Of a DNA stretch of 64,000 nucleotides, positions 23,940 through 38,074 are shown piece after piece (position 1 is the stretch's first letter; every line of letters starts with the position of its first letter). The stretch comes from Ecdyonurus torrentis (Eukaryota > Arthropoda > Insecta > Ephemeroptera > Heptageniidae). Made by a program: the position numbers and the translations under genes. Location: NCBI GenBank assembly GCA_949318235.1, contig OX439127.1, forward strand, positions 32,881,873 through 32,945,872. The letters are read 5' to 3'. The notes beneath the pieces were generated by a model. The model ran no database searches and was not told where the DNA came from. It saw only the letters and a list, made by a program, of their open reading frames with translations.

Positions 23940-24165
23940 TGCAGAACATTTATATTGATTTATGATGAAAAACCTTGTTACTATAAAGTATTGGCAGGCA
24001 ATTTTTATCGCTTCTAGCAGCAACTTAAAAAAATATAATATTATATTTAAAATACTTTGACAGAGTTTAAAAATATCTGAATAAATCACCTAAATTAATG
24101 AATAATTGATCACGTTCAGAAAATATATTTTTTTTTTATCTTAGGACCTATAATACTCTGATATT
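23940..24165 (+). repeat. Dispersed repeat, copy 2 (with copy 1 at 6890-7240)
   Basis: Shares the CTATAAAGTATTGGCAGG, TTTTTATCGCTTCTAG and CACGTTCAGAAAA blocks with copy 1. It ends TTATCTTAGGACCTATAA, the inverse of the AGGTCCTAAGATAAA at the left of copy 1. Confidence 0.5.
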
Positions 24166-24248
24166 GTACACGATTATGATCAAATATTTTACTATTTAAA
24201 TGCAGCGAAGAATAACAATGCACAATATTCAATGGATAAGAATAACAT

Positions 24249-24260
24249 TGCAAATCTGGT
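24249..24260. repeat. Retroposon target-site duplication, left
   Basis: TGCAAATCTGGT, repeated exactly at 24802-24813. Confidence 0.88.
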
Positions 24261-24801
24261 GGAGGTTCCGCGCAAGATGGCGTGTATTATGCATCGGAAC
24301 CTATGCCGGTGCCTGTAAACTTTCCTATTGTGCCGTTAATTCTTGTCTTTCCGTCTTCCTTTTAACCACTACTCCTTTGTAAACCTATTGTCTTCGTTTT
24401 CCACTAATTTGTTACTACCAGGCACCGGCTTCATAGTCATTAAATCCATCTTCATAATCGTTCACCGCGTGGAGTGCGTGCAGAGGAGGACATATTGACC
24501 ATAGGTCATAGTTAAAGTGAAGTGGAAATAGTGTAGAGGCCGATTGGGTGACATAGTTTCGCTCCGGGGCTCGTCTGCACACATTTACCACGGACCTTGG
24601 ATGTGGATGTCTTCGGCCAGGACTTCTTCATAATCGGGTACTGTTCCGCCCAGAAAGACGGAACGGTTTACATCTCGAGGAGGAGCCTCGACTGGTCAAA
24701 TTGCTAATAAGGCGACTGAATTACATTCATGTGCATGTGACCCCACGTCCCACGGCACATGAAAGCGTGGGCCAGTAAAAAACGTTATCAATAAAAAAAA
24801 A
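24261..24801 (+). mobile_element. 541-bp poly-A retroposon
   Basis: An exact 12-bp direct repeat brackets a GC-richer insert that starts GGAGGTTCCGCGCAAGATGG and ends ATCAATAAAAAAAAA. A variable-length duplication plus a 3' A tail is the signature of LINE-machinery insertion. The insert has no tRNA-like box A/B pair that I can see and no RT motif. Near the 3' end CCCACG and CGTGGG (about 24746 and 24770) can pair as a hairpin. It may be a SINE of other origin or a LINE deleted between 5' and 3' ends. Intact ends suggest it is among the younger insertions here. Confidence 0.8.
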
Positions 24802-24813
24802 TGCAAATCTGGT
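24802..24813. repeat. Retroposon target-site duplication, right
   Basis: Exact copy of 24249-24260 directly after the A tail. Confidence 0.88.
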
Positions 24814-25880
24814 GCAAATTTTTGAATGATAAATATACCATCACAATCATGTGTACAATGAAATGCATATACAAAAGTGGGTTTTATATACCTATTGTTG
24901 TCTCTAATTAAAAAATATTTAAAATAATAATCGCTATTAATAATGGAAGTGAAGATCAGATTAGAGTGAATAAAAATTGAAGAATTGGATTCATATAGTG
25001 ATACCATAATTTGTCTACAAGAAATTTTTAAACTCAAATTAAAAGCCCGTTTCCATTGAATTTCATATATACGAGTGTATTACAATGTAATATTTATTTT
25101 ATATATTTATTTGTTCTTCAGGATCCTATTAAAAAAATTAAATACGCTTTATTTTTATAGGCCTTATTATTCAATACAACTTCATCTGGATTTAGTTTAA
25201 TATGTAGTATCCGAACTTACTAAATGTTGATAGTTTTGATGTAACATATTGCGCATATTTACTATCCCAAATAAATCAAAGTAATGAATTACCAGTACAG
25301 ACTCTTTTTAAACTGTAAAAAAAGGTAAAAAAAAAATAAATAAAAAATAAAAATAATAATATAGACTCTTACCGTGGGCATTTTTATGAATATCAATAAT
25401 TTTAAAGATTAAAAATCTTAATTTTTTAAAGCAAATTGATCAGTGATTACACAAATGTAATGTTATATCTCTCAACCTGTCTCTATAGCTTAAAAAATTG
25501 GGGGTTAAAAAATCGTAAAGTGTAAACAATCTTTTGGATTCATGATGTTAACAATCCTAGATTTTAATAAATATTGTGAAATGGGTTTCTGCTTCAGTTA
25601 GTTATAATGTATACCTACGGCTACAGAAGGTTTTAAAGGGATATAATGTGAATGTATAAAGTATAATGATCTCACACATCTCAGGATTTATTACAGTAGT
25701 GAAGAGACATGTGGTTTTGAGTACAGTGGCTTGTGAATTGTTACCTTCTTATACTATATTTACATTCACGTATGTGTATAATTATTAATATAAGAGTAAT
25801 AATTCTGTCCTTCACACTACGTAGCAATATTCATCTGTGTTACACACTTTTTGTAACAATACAACTCACTGCTACACTAC

Positions 25881-25885
<5 letters not shown>
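24814..25885. other. AT-rich spacer, no gene seen
   Basis: Open frames on either strand are short and AT-driven. No element recognised. Confidence 0.55.

Positions 25886-25921
<36 letters not shown>
25886..25921. repeat. (TA)n microsatellite
   Basis: 36 bp of alternating TA. Confidence 0.9.
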
Positions 25922-25928
<7 letters not shown>

Positions 25929-26406
25929 TGAACTGTCTGAGTCAATAAAGTTAGTCTTATTTCTTAAATCATCAGTTTCAATAAAATTTTGTTTAATATA
26001 TAATGCTTTAGGCCTCTCAGTCTCTGATACAAATACTAAAAATCATCATCTTAATTAATATTATATGTAAGCGATATTGTTAGTAGATTTCCCGTAATAG
26101 AAGTAATTTTTTACAAATATCAACGTATTTTTTTTTAAGCAATAAACATTCTTCATATTATTTGGAATCTTACGTTTATAATTGTAAAAGCTATTTTAGA
26201 CTGCTATATTTATACTTATGAAACAAAAGTTTTCATATTATTACTGTTTCTATTATAGTTTATCAATTCTTTAAATTTAATGCTGTATATGTACAGTGAA
26301 ATGAAATGAATATGATGGCATCACTTGCTGATAAGCAAAAGCTTTCACAGTATACAGATGATAAGAGAGAAGCTGACGTTTGCTACATGCCCCGTAACAC
26401 GGTCAT

Positions 26407-26408
<2 letters not shown>
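25922..26408. other. AT-rich spacer, no gene seen
   Basis: A slightly more complex patch lies at 26300-26408 (CATGCCCCGTAACACGG). Not recognised. Confidence 0.5.

Positions 26409-26469
<61 letters not shown>
26409..26469. repeat. (AG)n microsatellite, 61 bp
   Basis: Pure AG dinucleotide repeat. Confidence 0.95.
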
Positions 26470-26472
<3 letters not shown>

Positions 26473-26816
26473 CTGTTTGGTGATTGGTGTTGACACGAGG
26501 GATCAACTTCAACTAAATTGATTACGTTTATCCATCTATGTTACTTTCTAACTCGTCAGCATATATTATATTATTATTATTTATATATGTATAATATTTA
26601 TACAGTATTCCATGTATCCCATTCATTTTCTGGTGGACCTTTCTAAGTGGTGTTATACCCTTCAATCGTAGTTAGTTATAATATATCACCTTATACATAA
26701 ACACTGGCTATAATATGTTACATGTGGTACACATGCTTCTATGTGATATAATGCAATTATAATATATGATTAAGTTGCATTACTTTGATTAAATTTAGAT
26801 AGTAATAAATAACTAG

Positions 26817-26819
<3 letters not shown>

Positions 26820-26877
<58 letters not shown>
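26820..26877. repeat. (TA)n microsatellite, 58 bp
   Basis: Alternating TA. The 26470-26819 stretch before it is AT-rich with no gene. Confidence 0.93.
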
Positions 26878-26885
<8 letters not shown>

Positions 26886-27733
26886 TGAAAACGTGTAACA
26901 TGAGATTAAAGTAAATATTATTATTGAAAGTACTCAATGAAATCTATAAAGAAAATGCGTACATTAAATAAATTTATTTAATTCATTTTTTTTATTCATT
27001 AAACTTAACTCGCATTTTTTATATTCCCAGAGTTTAAAAAAGTTTGCCTGCAGTTTTTTACAATTTTATAAGGGTAAAAATAAGACACTACTATATTTTA
27101 AATAAGCTGCTTCTATAGTGTTAATTACGGAAAAAAAATATCCATCTTAAATATAATATAAATAACTATATTATTAAAACAAATGCTACAACACTCCTAC
27201 TGATATGGACCTTTTTGTCTCACTCCTGCTTTTACTCGGCTTGTAGTGATCGAATGAACAAACAAATCTCCAGGTCATCAGATTAGTACAATATTGATTA
27301 TTGGTTTTACTAATGTTCAAATTTTATACATATAAAAAAATTTGAAGTTGGAAAAAAAAAAGAGTATTTCTAGTGTGCAACAAAAGGACCTATCGGTGGG
27401 GATGTACGACGTGTTTTTGTTATAAATTTGTGTGAGAATATACTTACACTTCATATTGTTATATTTACGAAAACGAGGTTCTATAGTGTTATATAACAAT
27501 AATGGAGCAATAGCAAGAAAAGTGATTCGAAAGTTACAATATGTTGTGTATGTATGAAATCGTGGAAAGGGGAAAAAAAGCACTGAAAGTCATCACAAAG
27601 TTGTCATAGTGAACTATTAATCATTTGCCATACACACACCACAAATTATTTTAAGAATATCACAATGTAACAAAACTAAATAAAAAACTAAATTTATTAT
27701 TATGTTATGGTCAATAAATTGTATTGATTTCAG
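26878..27733. other. AT-rich spacer leading to satellite 1
   Basis: No gene recognised. The last bases, TATTGATTTCAG ending at 27733, form a pyrimidine-poor but acceptable splice-acceptor-like site just before the first satellite monomer. Confidence 0.45.
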
Positions 27734-27910
27734 TTACCACTTGATAAAAGTTCATTTTTTACCTGTCATCTAGAGAATTTTTTTATATATGCCACTACAG
27801 ATTGTGATAATTTAGATCAATTAATCGAATATTTTTCTAATGATTTAAGATGTTCAAACCAAATTCATAACTGCATAAATTGGAACTTTTTTATTTTGTG
27901 GATGTATCTT
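27734..27910 (+). pseudogene. Exon-like open frame running into first satellite monomer
   Basis: Directly after a CAG at 27731-27733 the plus strand is open for 58 codons. It starts LPLDKSSFFTCHLENFF in unique DNA and continues in the same frame into satellite monomer 1 (YATTDCDNLDQLIEYFSNDL, then CSNQIHNCINWN). A one-base shift near 27890 then breaks it relative to the better-preserved monomers. I do not recognise the protein. Continuity of frame across the unique/repeat border is what suggests that the satellite arose from an exon. Confidence 0.3.
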
Positions 27911-29086
27911 TAAAATATATTTTACAGAGTTGAATACGAAGATTCTTTTTCTCCTGACTAAACGTTACTTTTGTAAACATTAAATATCTTGTGTTGCAAA
28001 ATTAAAAAAATTAAAATATATATATGTATTTCAACATTCAAACTAAAATGATAGAAAAAATAAAAATTTAACAATATCATATATAGATATATAAGATAGT
28101 AAAATGAAAGCTTATATATGCCACTACAGATTGTGCAAATTTAGATCAATTTATCGATTTTTTTAATGATATTTCATGTTCAAAACAAATTCATAACTGC
28201 ATAAATTGGAATTTTTTATTTTCTGGTTGTATCTATGAAATATATTCTACAGAGTTGAAAACGTAGGTTCTTTCTCATCTTACTAAACGTTACTTTTGTA
28301 CACATTATATAACATTTGTTGCAAATTAAAAAAAATTTAAAAATAAAAAAAAACTAATTCAATATTCGTACTAAAATGATAGAAAATTTATAAATTTAAC
28401 AATGTCATATATAGATATATAAAATAGTAAAATGAAAGCTTATATATGCCACTATAGATTGTGCATATTTAAATCAATTTATCGATTTTTTTTTCTAATG
28501 ATTTGAGATGTTTAAAACAAATTCAAAACTGCAAAAACTGCAACTTTGTATTTTTTGGTTGTTTCTATAAAATATATTTAACAATGTTAAAAACGAAGGT
28601 TCTTGTTCTCCTTACTAAAAATTACTTTATTTGTAAACATTAAATATTTTGTATTGCAAAATTAAAAAAAAAAAAAAGAAAAAAAAACTATTTCAATATT
28701 CATACTAAAATGATAGAAAATATAAAAATTTAACAATATCATATATTGATATATAATATAGTAAAATGAAAGATTATATATGGCACTACAGATTGTGCAT
28801 ATTAAGGTCAATTTTTTCAAAATTTTTTTTTTTAATAATTTGATTTGTTCAAAACAAATTCATAACTGCAAAAAATTCAACTTTTAATTTTTTGGTTGTT
28901 TCTATAAAATATATTTAACAATATTAAAAAAGAAGGTTCTTGTTCTCCTTACTAAAAGTTACTTTTGTAAACATTAAATATCTTGTGTTGCAAAATAAAA
29001 AAAAATAAAAAATTTATTTCACAATAAAATGACAGAAAATTTATAAATTTAACAATATATCATATATAGATATATAAGATAGTAAA

Positions 29087-29293
29087 ATGAAAGCTTATTA
29101 TGCCACTACAGATTGTGCAAATTTAGGTCAATTTATCGAATTTTTTTCTAAGGATTTGAGTTGTTCAAAAAAAATTCAAAACTGCAAAAACTGGAATTTT
29201 TTAATTTGTGGATGTATCTATAAAATATATTTTACAGAGTTGAATACGAAGATTCTTTTTCTCCTCACTAAACATTCCTTTTGTAAACGTTAG
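29087..29293 (+). pseudogene. Best-preserved open frame in a satellite 1 monomer
   Basis: One monomer reads as 68 codons from ATG to stop: MKAYYATTDCANLGQFIEF, then FSKDLSCSKKIQNCKNWNF, LICGCIYKIYFTEL and NTKILFLLTKHSFCKR. The monomer at 31718 keeps an open frame across the same region to FCKH-stop, and those at 28120 and 30391 keep most of it. The peptide is Cys-containing and unfamiliar. Expression is not implied. Confidence 0.3.
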
Positions 29294-31261
29294 ATATCTT
29301 GTGTTGCAAAATATATAAAAAAAAAAACATTTTAATATTCATACTAAAATGATAGAAAATTTATAAATTTAACAATATCATATATAGATATATAAGATAG
29401 TAAAATAAAAGCTTATATAAACAACTACAGATTGTGCATATTTAGGTCAATTTTTTCAATTTTTTTTCTAATAATTTGATTTGTTCAAAACAATTTCATG
29501 AATGCAAAAACTACCACTTTTTATTTTTGTGGTTGCATCTATAAAATATATTTTACAGAGTTAAAAACAAAGGTTCTTTTTCTCCTGACTAAACGTTACT
29601 TTTGTAAACAATAAATACCTTGTGTTGCAAAATTAAAAAAAAATAAAAAAAATATATTTCAACATTCAAACTTAAATGATAGAAAATATAAAAATTTAAC
29701 AATATCATATATAGATATATAAGATAGTAAAATGAAAGCTTATATATGCAACTAAAGATTGTGCATATTCAGGTCAATTTATCTAATTTTTATAATGATC
29801 TTCGATGTTTAAAACAAATTCATAACTGCATAAATTGGAATATTTTATTTTGTGGTTGTATCTTTAAAATAAATACGAAGATTCTTTTTCTCCTGACTAA
29901 ACGTTACTTTTGTAAAAATTAAATACCTTGTGTTGCAAAATTAAAAAAAAAAAAACTATTTCAACATTCAAACTAAAATGATAGAATATAGAAAAATTTA
30001 ACAATATCATATATAGATATATAAGATAATAAAATGAAAGCTTATATATGGCACTACAGAATGTGCATATTTAGGTCAATTTATTCAATTTATTTTCTAA
30101 AAATTTGATTTGTTCAAAACAGATTCATATCTGCACAAACTACAACATTTTATTTTGTGGTTGTATCTATAAACTATATTTAACAATGTTGAAAACGAAG
30201 GTCTTTGTTCTCGCCTGACTAAACGTTACTTAATTTGTAAACATTATATAACATTTGTTGCAAATTTTAAAAAAAATTAAAAAAATATATATATATATAT
30301 TTGAATATTCATACTAAAATAATAGAAAATTTATAAATTTAACAATATTATAAATAGATATATAAGATAGTAAAAGGAAAGCTTATATATGCCACTATAG
30401 ATTGTGCATATTTAAATCAATTTATCGAATTTTTTTCTAATGATTTGAGATGTTTAAAACAAATTCATAATTGCAAAAACTGGAATTTTTTATTTTGTGG
30501 TTGTTTCTATAAATTTATTTTACAGAGTTAAAAACAAAGGTTTTTTTCTCCTGACTAAACGTTACTTTTGTAAACAATAAATACCTTGTGTTGCAAAATT
30601 AAAAAAAAAAAAAAAAAAAAAAAACTATTTCGACATTCAAACTTAAATGATAGAAAATATAAAAATTTAACAATATCATATATAGATATATAAGATAGTA
30701 AAATGAAAGCTTATATATGCCACTAAAGATTGTGCATATTCAGGTCAATTTATCTAATTTTTATAATGATCTTCGATGTTTAAAACAAATTCATAACTGC
30801 ATAAATTGGAATATTTTATTTTGTGGTTGTATCTTTAAAATATATTTTACAGAGTTGAATACGAAGATTCTTTTTCTCCTGACTAAACGTTAGTTTTGTA
30901 AAAATTAAATACCTTGTGTTGCAAAATTAAAAAAAAAAAAACTATTTCAACATTCAAACTAAAATGATAGAAAATATAAAAATTTAAAAATATCATATAT
31001 AGATATATAAGATAGTATAATGAAAGCTTATATATGGCACTACATAATGTGCATATTTAGGTCAATTTATTCAATTTATTTTCTAATAATTTGATTTGTT
31101 CAAAACAGATTCATAACTGCACAAACTACAACTTTTTATTTTGTGGTTGTATCTATAAAATATATTTAACAATGTTGAAAACGAAGGTTTTTGTTCTCCT
31201 GACTAAACGTTACTTTATATGTAAACATTATATAACATTTGTTGCAAATTAAAAAAAAAAA

Positions 31262-31299
<38 letters not shown>

Positions 31300-32961
31300 A
31301 TTTCAATATTCATACTAAAATGATTGAAAATTTATAAATTTAACGATATCATAAATATATAATATAAGATAGTAGAAAGAAAGCTTATGAATGGCACTAC
31401 AGATTGTGCATATTTAAATCAATTTGTCGAATTTTTTTTCTAATGATTTGAAATGTTTGAAACAAATTATAACTGCAAAAACTGGAATTATTTTTTTTGT
31501 GGTTGTATCTTTAAAATATATTTTACTGAGTTTAATACGAAGATTCTTTTGCTCCTGACTAAACGTTACCTTTGTAAACAATTAATATCTTGTGTTGCAA
31601 AATTAAAAAAAAAAAAAAAAAAAACTATTTCAATATTCATACTAAAATGATAGAAAATTTATAAAATAACAATATCATAAATAGATACATAAGATAGTAA
31701 AATGAAAGCTTATATATGGCAATATAGATTGTGCATATTTAAATCAATTTATCGAATTTTTTTCAAATGATTTGAGATGTTTAAAACAAATTCATAATTG
31801 CAAAAACTGGAATTTTTTATTTTGTGGTTGTATCTATAAAATTTATTTTACAGATTTAAAAACAAAGGTTCTTGCTCTTCTGACTAAACGTTACTTTTGT
31901 AAACATTAAATATCTTGTGTTGCAAAATTAAAAAAAAAAAAAAAAAAAATACAAAAAAAAAAAAAAAAAAAACTATTTCAATATTCATACTAAAATGATA
32001 GAATATTTATAAATTTAACAATATATCATATATTGATATATAACATGGTAAAATGAAAGATTATAAATGGCACTACAGATTGTGCATATTTAAATCAATT
32101 TATCGTTTTTTTTTTCTAATGATTTGAAATGTTTAAAACAAATTATAACTGCAAAAACTGGAATTTTTTATTTTGTGGTTGTATCTTTAAAATATATTTT
32201 ACTGAATTTATTACGAAGATTCTTTTGCTCCTGACTAAACGTTACTTTTGCAAACAATTAATATCTTGTATTGCAAAATTAGAAAAAAAAAAAAAAAAAA
32301 AAAAAAAAACTATTTCAATATTCATACTAAAATGATAGAAAATTTATAAATTTAACGATATCATAAATAGATACATAAGATAGTAAAATGAAAGCCTATT
32401 TATGCCACTATAGATTGTGCAAATTTAGGTCAATTTATCTAAAAAAATTTTAATGATTTCAGATGTTCAAAAAAATTCATAACTGCAAAAACTGAATTTT
32501 TTTTTTAATTTGTGGTTGTATCTATAAAATATATTTAACAATGTTGAAAACGAAGGTTTTTGTTCTCCTAACTAAACGTTACTTTATTTGTAAACATTAT
32601 ATAACATTTGTTGCAAATTTAAAAAAAAATTAAAAAAAAATAAATAAATAAAATAAAAAACTATTTCAATATTCATACTAAAATGATAGAAAATATAAAA
32701 ATTTAACAATATAATATATATAGATATTAAAGATAGTAAAATGAAAGCTAATATATGCCAATAAAGATTGTGCATATTTAGGTCAATTTATCGAATTTTT
32801 ATAATGATCTTCAATGTTCAAAACAAATTCATAACTGCATAAATTGGAATTTTTTATTTTGTGGTTGTATCTTTAAAATATATTTTACATTATTGAATAC
32901 GAAGATTCTTTTTCTCCTGACTAAACATTACTTTTGTAAACAATAAATACCTTGTGTTGAA

Positions 32962-32995
<34 letters not shown>

Positions 32996-33289
32996 ATTTC
33001 AACATTCAAACTAAAATGATGGAAAATATAAAAATTTAACAATATAATATATAGATATATAAGATAGCAAAATAAAAGCTTATATATGCCACTAAAGACT
33101 GTGCATATTTAGGTCAATTTATCGATTTTTTATAATGATCTTCAATGTTCAAAACAAATTCACAACTGCATAAATTGGAATTTTTTATTTTGTGGTTGTA
33201 TCTAAAAACTATATTCTACAGAGTTAAAAACGTAGGTTCTTTTTCTTCTTACATAACGTTACTTTTGTACACATTATATAACATTCGTT

Positions 33290-33324
<35 letters not shown>

Positions 33325-34628
33325 ATTTCAATATTCATTCTAAAATGATAAAAAATTTATAAATTTAACAATATCATATATAAGATAGTAAAATGAAAGA
33401 TTATATATGGCACTACAGAATGTGCATATTTTGGTCAATTTAATCAATTTATTTTCTATTAATTTGATTTGTTCAAAACAGATTCATAACTGCACAAACT
33501 ACAACATTTTATTTTGTGGTTGTATCTATAAAATATATTTAACAATGTTGAAAATGAAGGTTTTTGTTCTCCTGACTAAACGTTACTTTATTTGTAAACA
33601 TTATATAACATTTGTTGCAAATTAAAAAAAAAAATTAAAAAAAAACAAAACAACTATTTCAATATTCATACTAAAATGATAGAAAATTTATAAATTTAAC
33701 GATATCATAAATAGATACATAAGATAGTTAAATGAAAGCTTATATATGCCACTATAGATTGTGCATATTTAAATCAATTTATCGAATTTTTTTTCCAATG
33801 ATTTGAGATGTTTAAAACAAATTCATAATTGCAAAAACTGGAATTTTTTATATTGTGGTTGTATCTAAAAAATTTATTTTACAGATTTGAAAACGAAGGT
33901 TCTTGTTCTCCTGACTAAACGTTACTTTTGTTAACAATAAATATCTTGTGTTGCAAAATAAAAAAAAATAAATAAAAACTATTTCAATATTCATACTAAA
34001 ATGATAGAATATTTATAAATATAACAATATCATATATTGATATATAAGATAGTAAAATGAAAGCTTATATATGGCACTACAGAATGTGCATATTTAGGTC
34101 AATTTATTCAATTTATTTTCTAATAATTTGATTTGTTCAAAATAGATTCATAACTGCCCAAACTACAACTTTTTATTTTGTGGTTGTATCTATAAAATAT
34201 ATTTAACAATGTTGACAATAAAGGTTTTGGTTCTCCTGACTAAACGTTAATTTATATGTAAACATTATATAATATTTGTTGCAAATTAAAAAAAAAAAAA
34301 TTAAAAAAAAAAAAAAAAAAAAACTATTTCAATATTAATACTAAAATGATTGAAAATTTATAAATTTAACAATATCATATATTGATATATAACATAATAA
34401 AATGAAAGCTTATATACGTTTCTATAGATTGTGCATATTTAAATCAATTTTTCGAATTTTTTTTCTAATGATTTGAGATGATTAAACAAATTAATAACTG
34501 CAAAAACTGGAATTTTTTATTTTGTGGTTGTATCTTTATAATATATTTTACTGAGTTGAATACGAATATTCTTTTTCTTTTGACTAAACGTTACTTTTGT
34601 AAACATTAAATATCTTGTGTTGCCAAAT

Positions 34629-34731
<103 letters not shown>

Positions 34732-36041
34732 CAACATTCAAACTAAAATGATAGAAAATATAAAAATTTAACAATATAATATATAGAAATATAAGATGCT
34801 AAAATGAAAGCATATATATGCCACTAAAGATTGTGCAAATTTAGGTCAATTTATCGTAATTTTTTTTAAAGATTTGAAATGTTCAAAAATATTCATAACT
34901 GCAAAAACTGGAATTTTTTAATTTGTGGTTGTATCTATAAAATATATTTTACAGAGTTGAATACGAAGATTCTTTTTCTCCTCACTAAACGTTACTTTTG
35001 GAAACATTAAATATCTTGTGTTGCAAAATTAAAAAGAAAAAAACAAACATATATTTCAACTTTCCAACTATAAAATAATAGAAAATATAAAAATTTAATA
35101 ATATCATATATATAGATATATAAGTTAATAAAATGAAAGCTTATATATGCCACTAAAGATTGTGTTTTTAGGTCAATTTATCGAATTTTTTTTAATGATC
35201 TTCGATGTTTAAAACAAATTCATAACTGCATCAATTGGAATTTTTTATTTTGTGGTTGTATCTATAAAATATATTTAACAATGTTGAAAACAAAGGTTTT
35301 TGTTCTCCTGACTAAACGTTACTTTATTTGTAAACATTATAATATCATTTGTTGCAAATAAAAAAAAATTAAAAAAAAAAAAAAAAAACTATTTCAATAT
35401 TCATACTAAAATGATTGAAAATTTATAAATTTAACAATATCATAAATAGATATATAAGATAGTAAAATGAAAGCTCATATATGACATTATAGATTGTGCA
35501 TATTTAAATTAATTTATCGAATTTTTTTTCTAATAATTTGAGATGTTTAAAACAAATTCATAACTGCAAAAACTGCAACTTTTTTTTTTGTGGTTGTATC
35601 TATAAAATTTATTTTATAGAGTTGAAAACAAAGGTTCTTGTTCTCCTGACTAAACTTTACTTTCGTAAACATTAAATATCTTGTGTTGCAAAAAAAAAAA
35701 AAAAAAAAAAAAATAAAAAAAAAAAATCAATATTCATACTATAATGACAAAAAATTTATAAATTTAACAATATCATATCTTGATATATAACATAGTAAAA
35801 TAAAAGCTTATATATGGCACTACAGATTGTGCATATTTAGGTTAATTTATTCAATTTATTTTCTAATAATTTGATTTGTTCAAAACAGATTCATAACTGC
35901 ACAAACTACAACTTTTTATTTTGTGGTTGTATCTATAAAATATATTTAACAATGTTGAAAACGAAGGTTTCTGTTCTCCTGACTAAACGTTAATTTAAAT
36001 GTAAACATTATATAACATTTGTTGCAAATTAAAAAAAAAAA

Positions 36042-36073
<32 letters not shown>

Positions 36074-36396
36074 CTATTTCAATATTCATACTACAATGAT
36101 TGAAAATTTATAAATTTAACAATATCATATATTGATATATAACATAATAAAATGAAAGCTTATATACGTTTCTATAGATTGTCCATATTTAAATCAATTT
36201 TTCGAATTTTTTTTCTAATGATTTGAGATGATTAAACGGGGCATCGGAATTGATTAGAATTGGAAATGGTTAGAATCGGAAATGGTTAGAAAAAATAAGA
36301 GTGGTGGGGATGAGTTCGATGAGACGACGTCAGTGGTGGGAGGTGTCTTATTTTATAATAATATGGCTACATGGCATTGCATTTTATTTATTACAT

Positions 36397-37134
36397 AGTG
36401 GAATTGATTAGAATGGGAATTGGTTAGAATCGGCATTGGTTCGAAATATATTTTTATTTATTTTATTGAGTGGAATGATTAGAATGGGAATTGGTTAGAA
36501 TCGGAACTGGTTAAAAAAAATTTTTTATTTATTTTATTGAGTGGAATTGATTAGAATGGGAATTGGTTAGAATCGGAACTGGTTAGAAAGATATTTTTAT
36601 TTATTTTATTGAGTGGAATTGATAAGAATGGGAATTGATTAGAATCGGAACTGGTTAGAAAGAAATTTTTATTTATTTTATTGAGTGGAATTGATTAGAA
36701 TGGGAATTGGTTAGAATCGGAACTGGTTAGAAAAATATTTTTATTTATTTTATTGAGTGGAATTGATTAGAATGGGAATTGGTTAGAATCGGAATTGGTT
36801 AGAAATATATTTTCATTTTTTTTATTGAGTGGAATTGATTAGAATGGGAATTGATTAGAATCGGAACTGGTTAGAAAGAAATTTTTATTTATTTTATTGA
36901 GTGGAATTGATTAGAATGGGAATTGGTTAGAATCGGAACTGGTTAGAAAAATGTTTTTATTTATTTTATTGAGTGGAATTGATTAGAATGGGAATTGGTT
37001 AGAATCGGAATTGGTTAGAAATATATTTTCATTTTTTTTATTGAGTGGAATTGATTAGAATGGGAATTGGTTAGAATGGGAATTGGTCAGAAATATATTT
37101 TTGTTTATTTTATTGAGTGGAATTGGTTAAAAGG
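36397..37134 (+). repeat. 72-bp tandem array, left arm (about 10-11 copies)
   Basis: GAGTGGAATTGATTAGAATG recurs at 36397, 36468, 36539, 36611, 36683, 36755, 36827, 36899, 36971, 37043 and 37115, giving a 71-72-bp period. Each unit itself holds three related copies of about 17 bp, of the type GGAATTGGTTAGAATCG. Variants with TTTTCATTTTTTTTATT at about 36810 and 37028 are 216 bp apart, so triplets of units have been duplicated. Confidence 0.93.
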
Positions 37135-38074
37135 ATATGTTATTTACGCGCGTCTTATTTAAAACTTTATTTAATCGTTATCTACTATATTATTTGCTAT
37201 TTAAAAGCATCAAACTATTATTCAGAATATAACTACAGAATTTAAACATACATATATTAAAGCCAACGCCATGTTGGATCAATCAATATCATACGCCGCA
37301 TAGGAAAATGACTCGTTTTGCCAGTTCAAAAATAGTAAACAATATTTTTGAGAGCATTATTGCTGTTAATAGGATAAATTAGAATCTCAGATATGCGAGA
37401 AAAATAATAATAACAGAATATTGACCGTTTTTACAAATAAAAGTGCAAAAACTGAAGTTTGTTCTATGCTGAGCAGTGTTGTTCATTGATCCGGTATGGC
37501 GTCGAAGCGCAATCAGTATGACGTCATGCGAAAACTTACTCTGTAATCTGTAATCTATTTTTATCGCTTAATTTTATTGTTGAGGGCTGAGGCTGTGCTG
37601 TAGAAATTTAGACTTTAAGTAAATTTAGGGCACATAGTATTGTGTGTTTTCTGTAAAATATATTCTTTCATGCAAACGCCACATCATACATTTTTTTCTT
37701 CACTTTATGCTTTATAAATTAATTATACAGTGGGTAATAAATTGGTTATATTTTGTAATGTGTTTTCAAATGAATTTCAAAGGTTTGTACCGTCAACCTA
37801 AATTAGTATAAATGTTATTTCTTTAGTGGGAAACAGTTCAGTTAGCTCTCCATATCATAAATAACATTGTATTGTATACATATATATAACAAATTTATTC
37901 TTAAAAACATCTTATAAGTAATTTTTAGCTACTTTTCTACGTGTAGACTTACGATAAAAAAATAATAAATTTTACTTGTTACAAAAATAAGAGTGAAATA
38001 AATAGGTTCAGAAGCGTAGCCAGGATTTACACTGTTACGGTGGGGGGTTGGTCGGGTACAGCAAACGCTGAAAG

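Noticed and set aside
24696..25037. 113-codon minus-strand open frame
   Set aside because: It straddles the retroposon 3' end, its poly-A tail and the target duplication, so it cannot be an ancestral gene.
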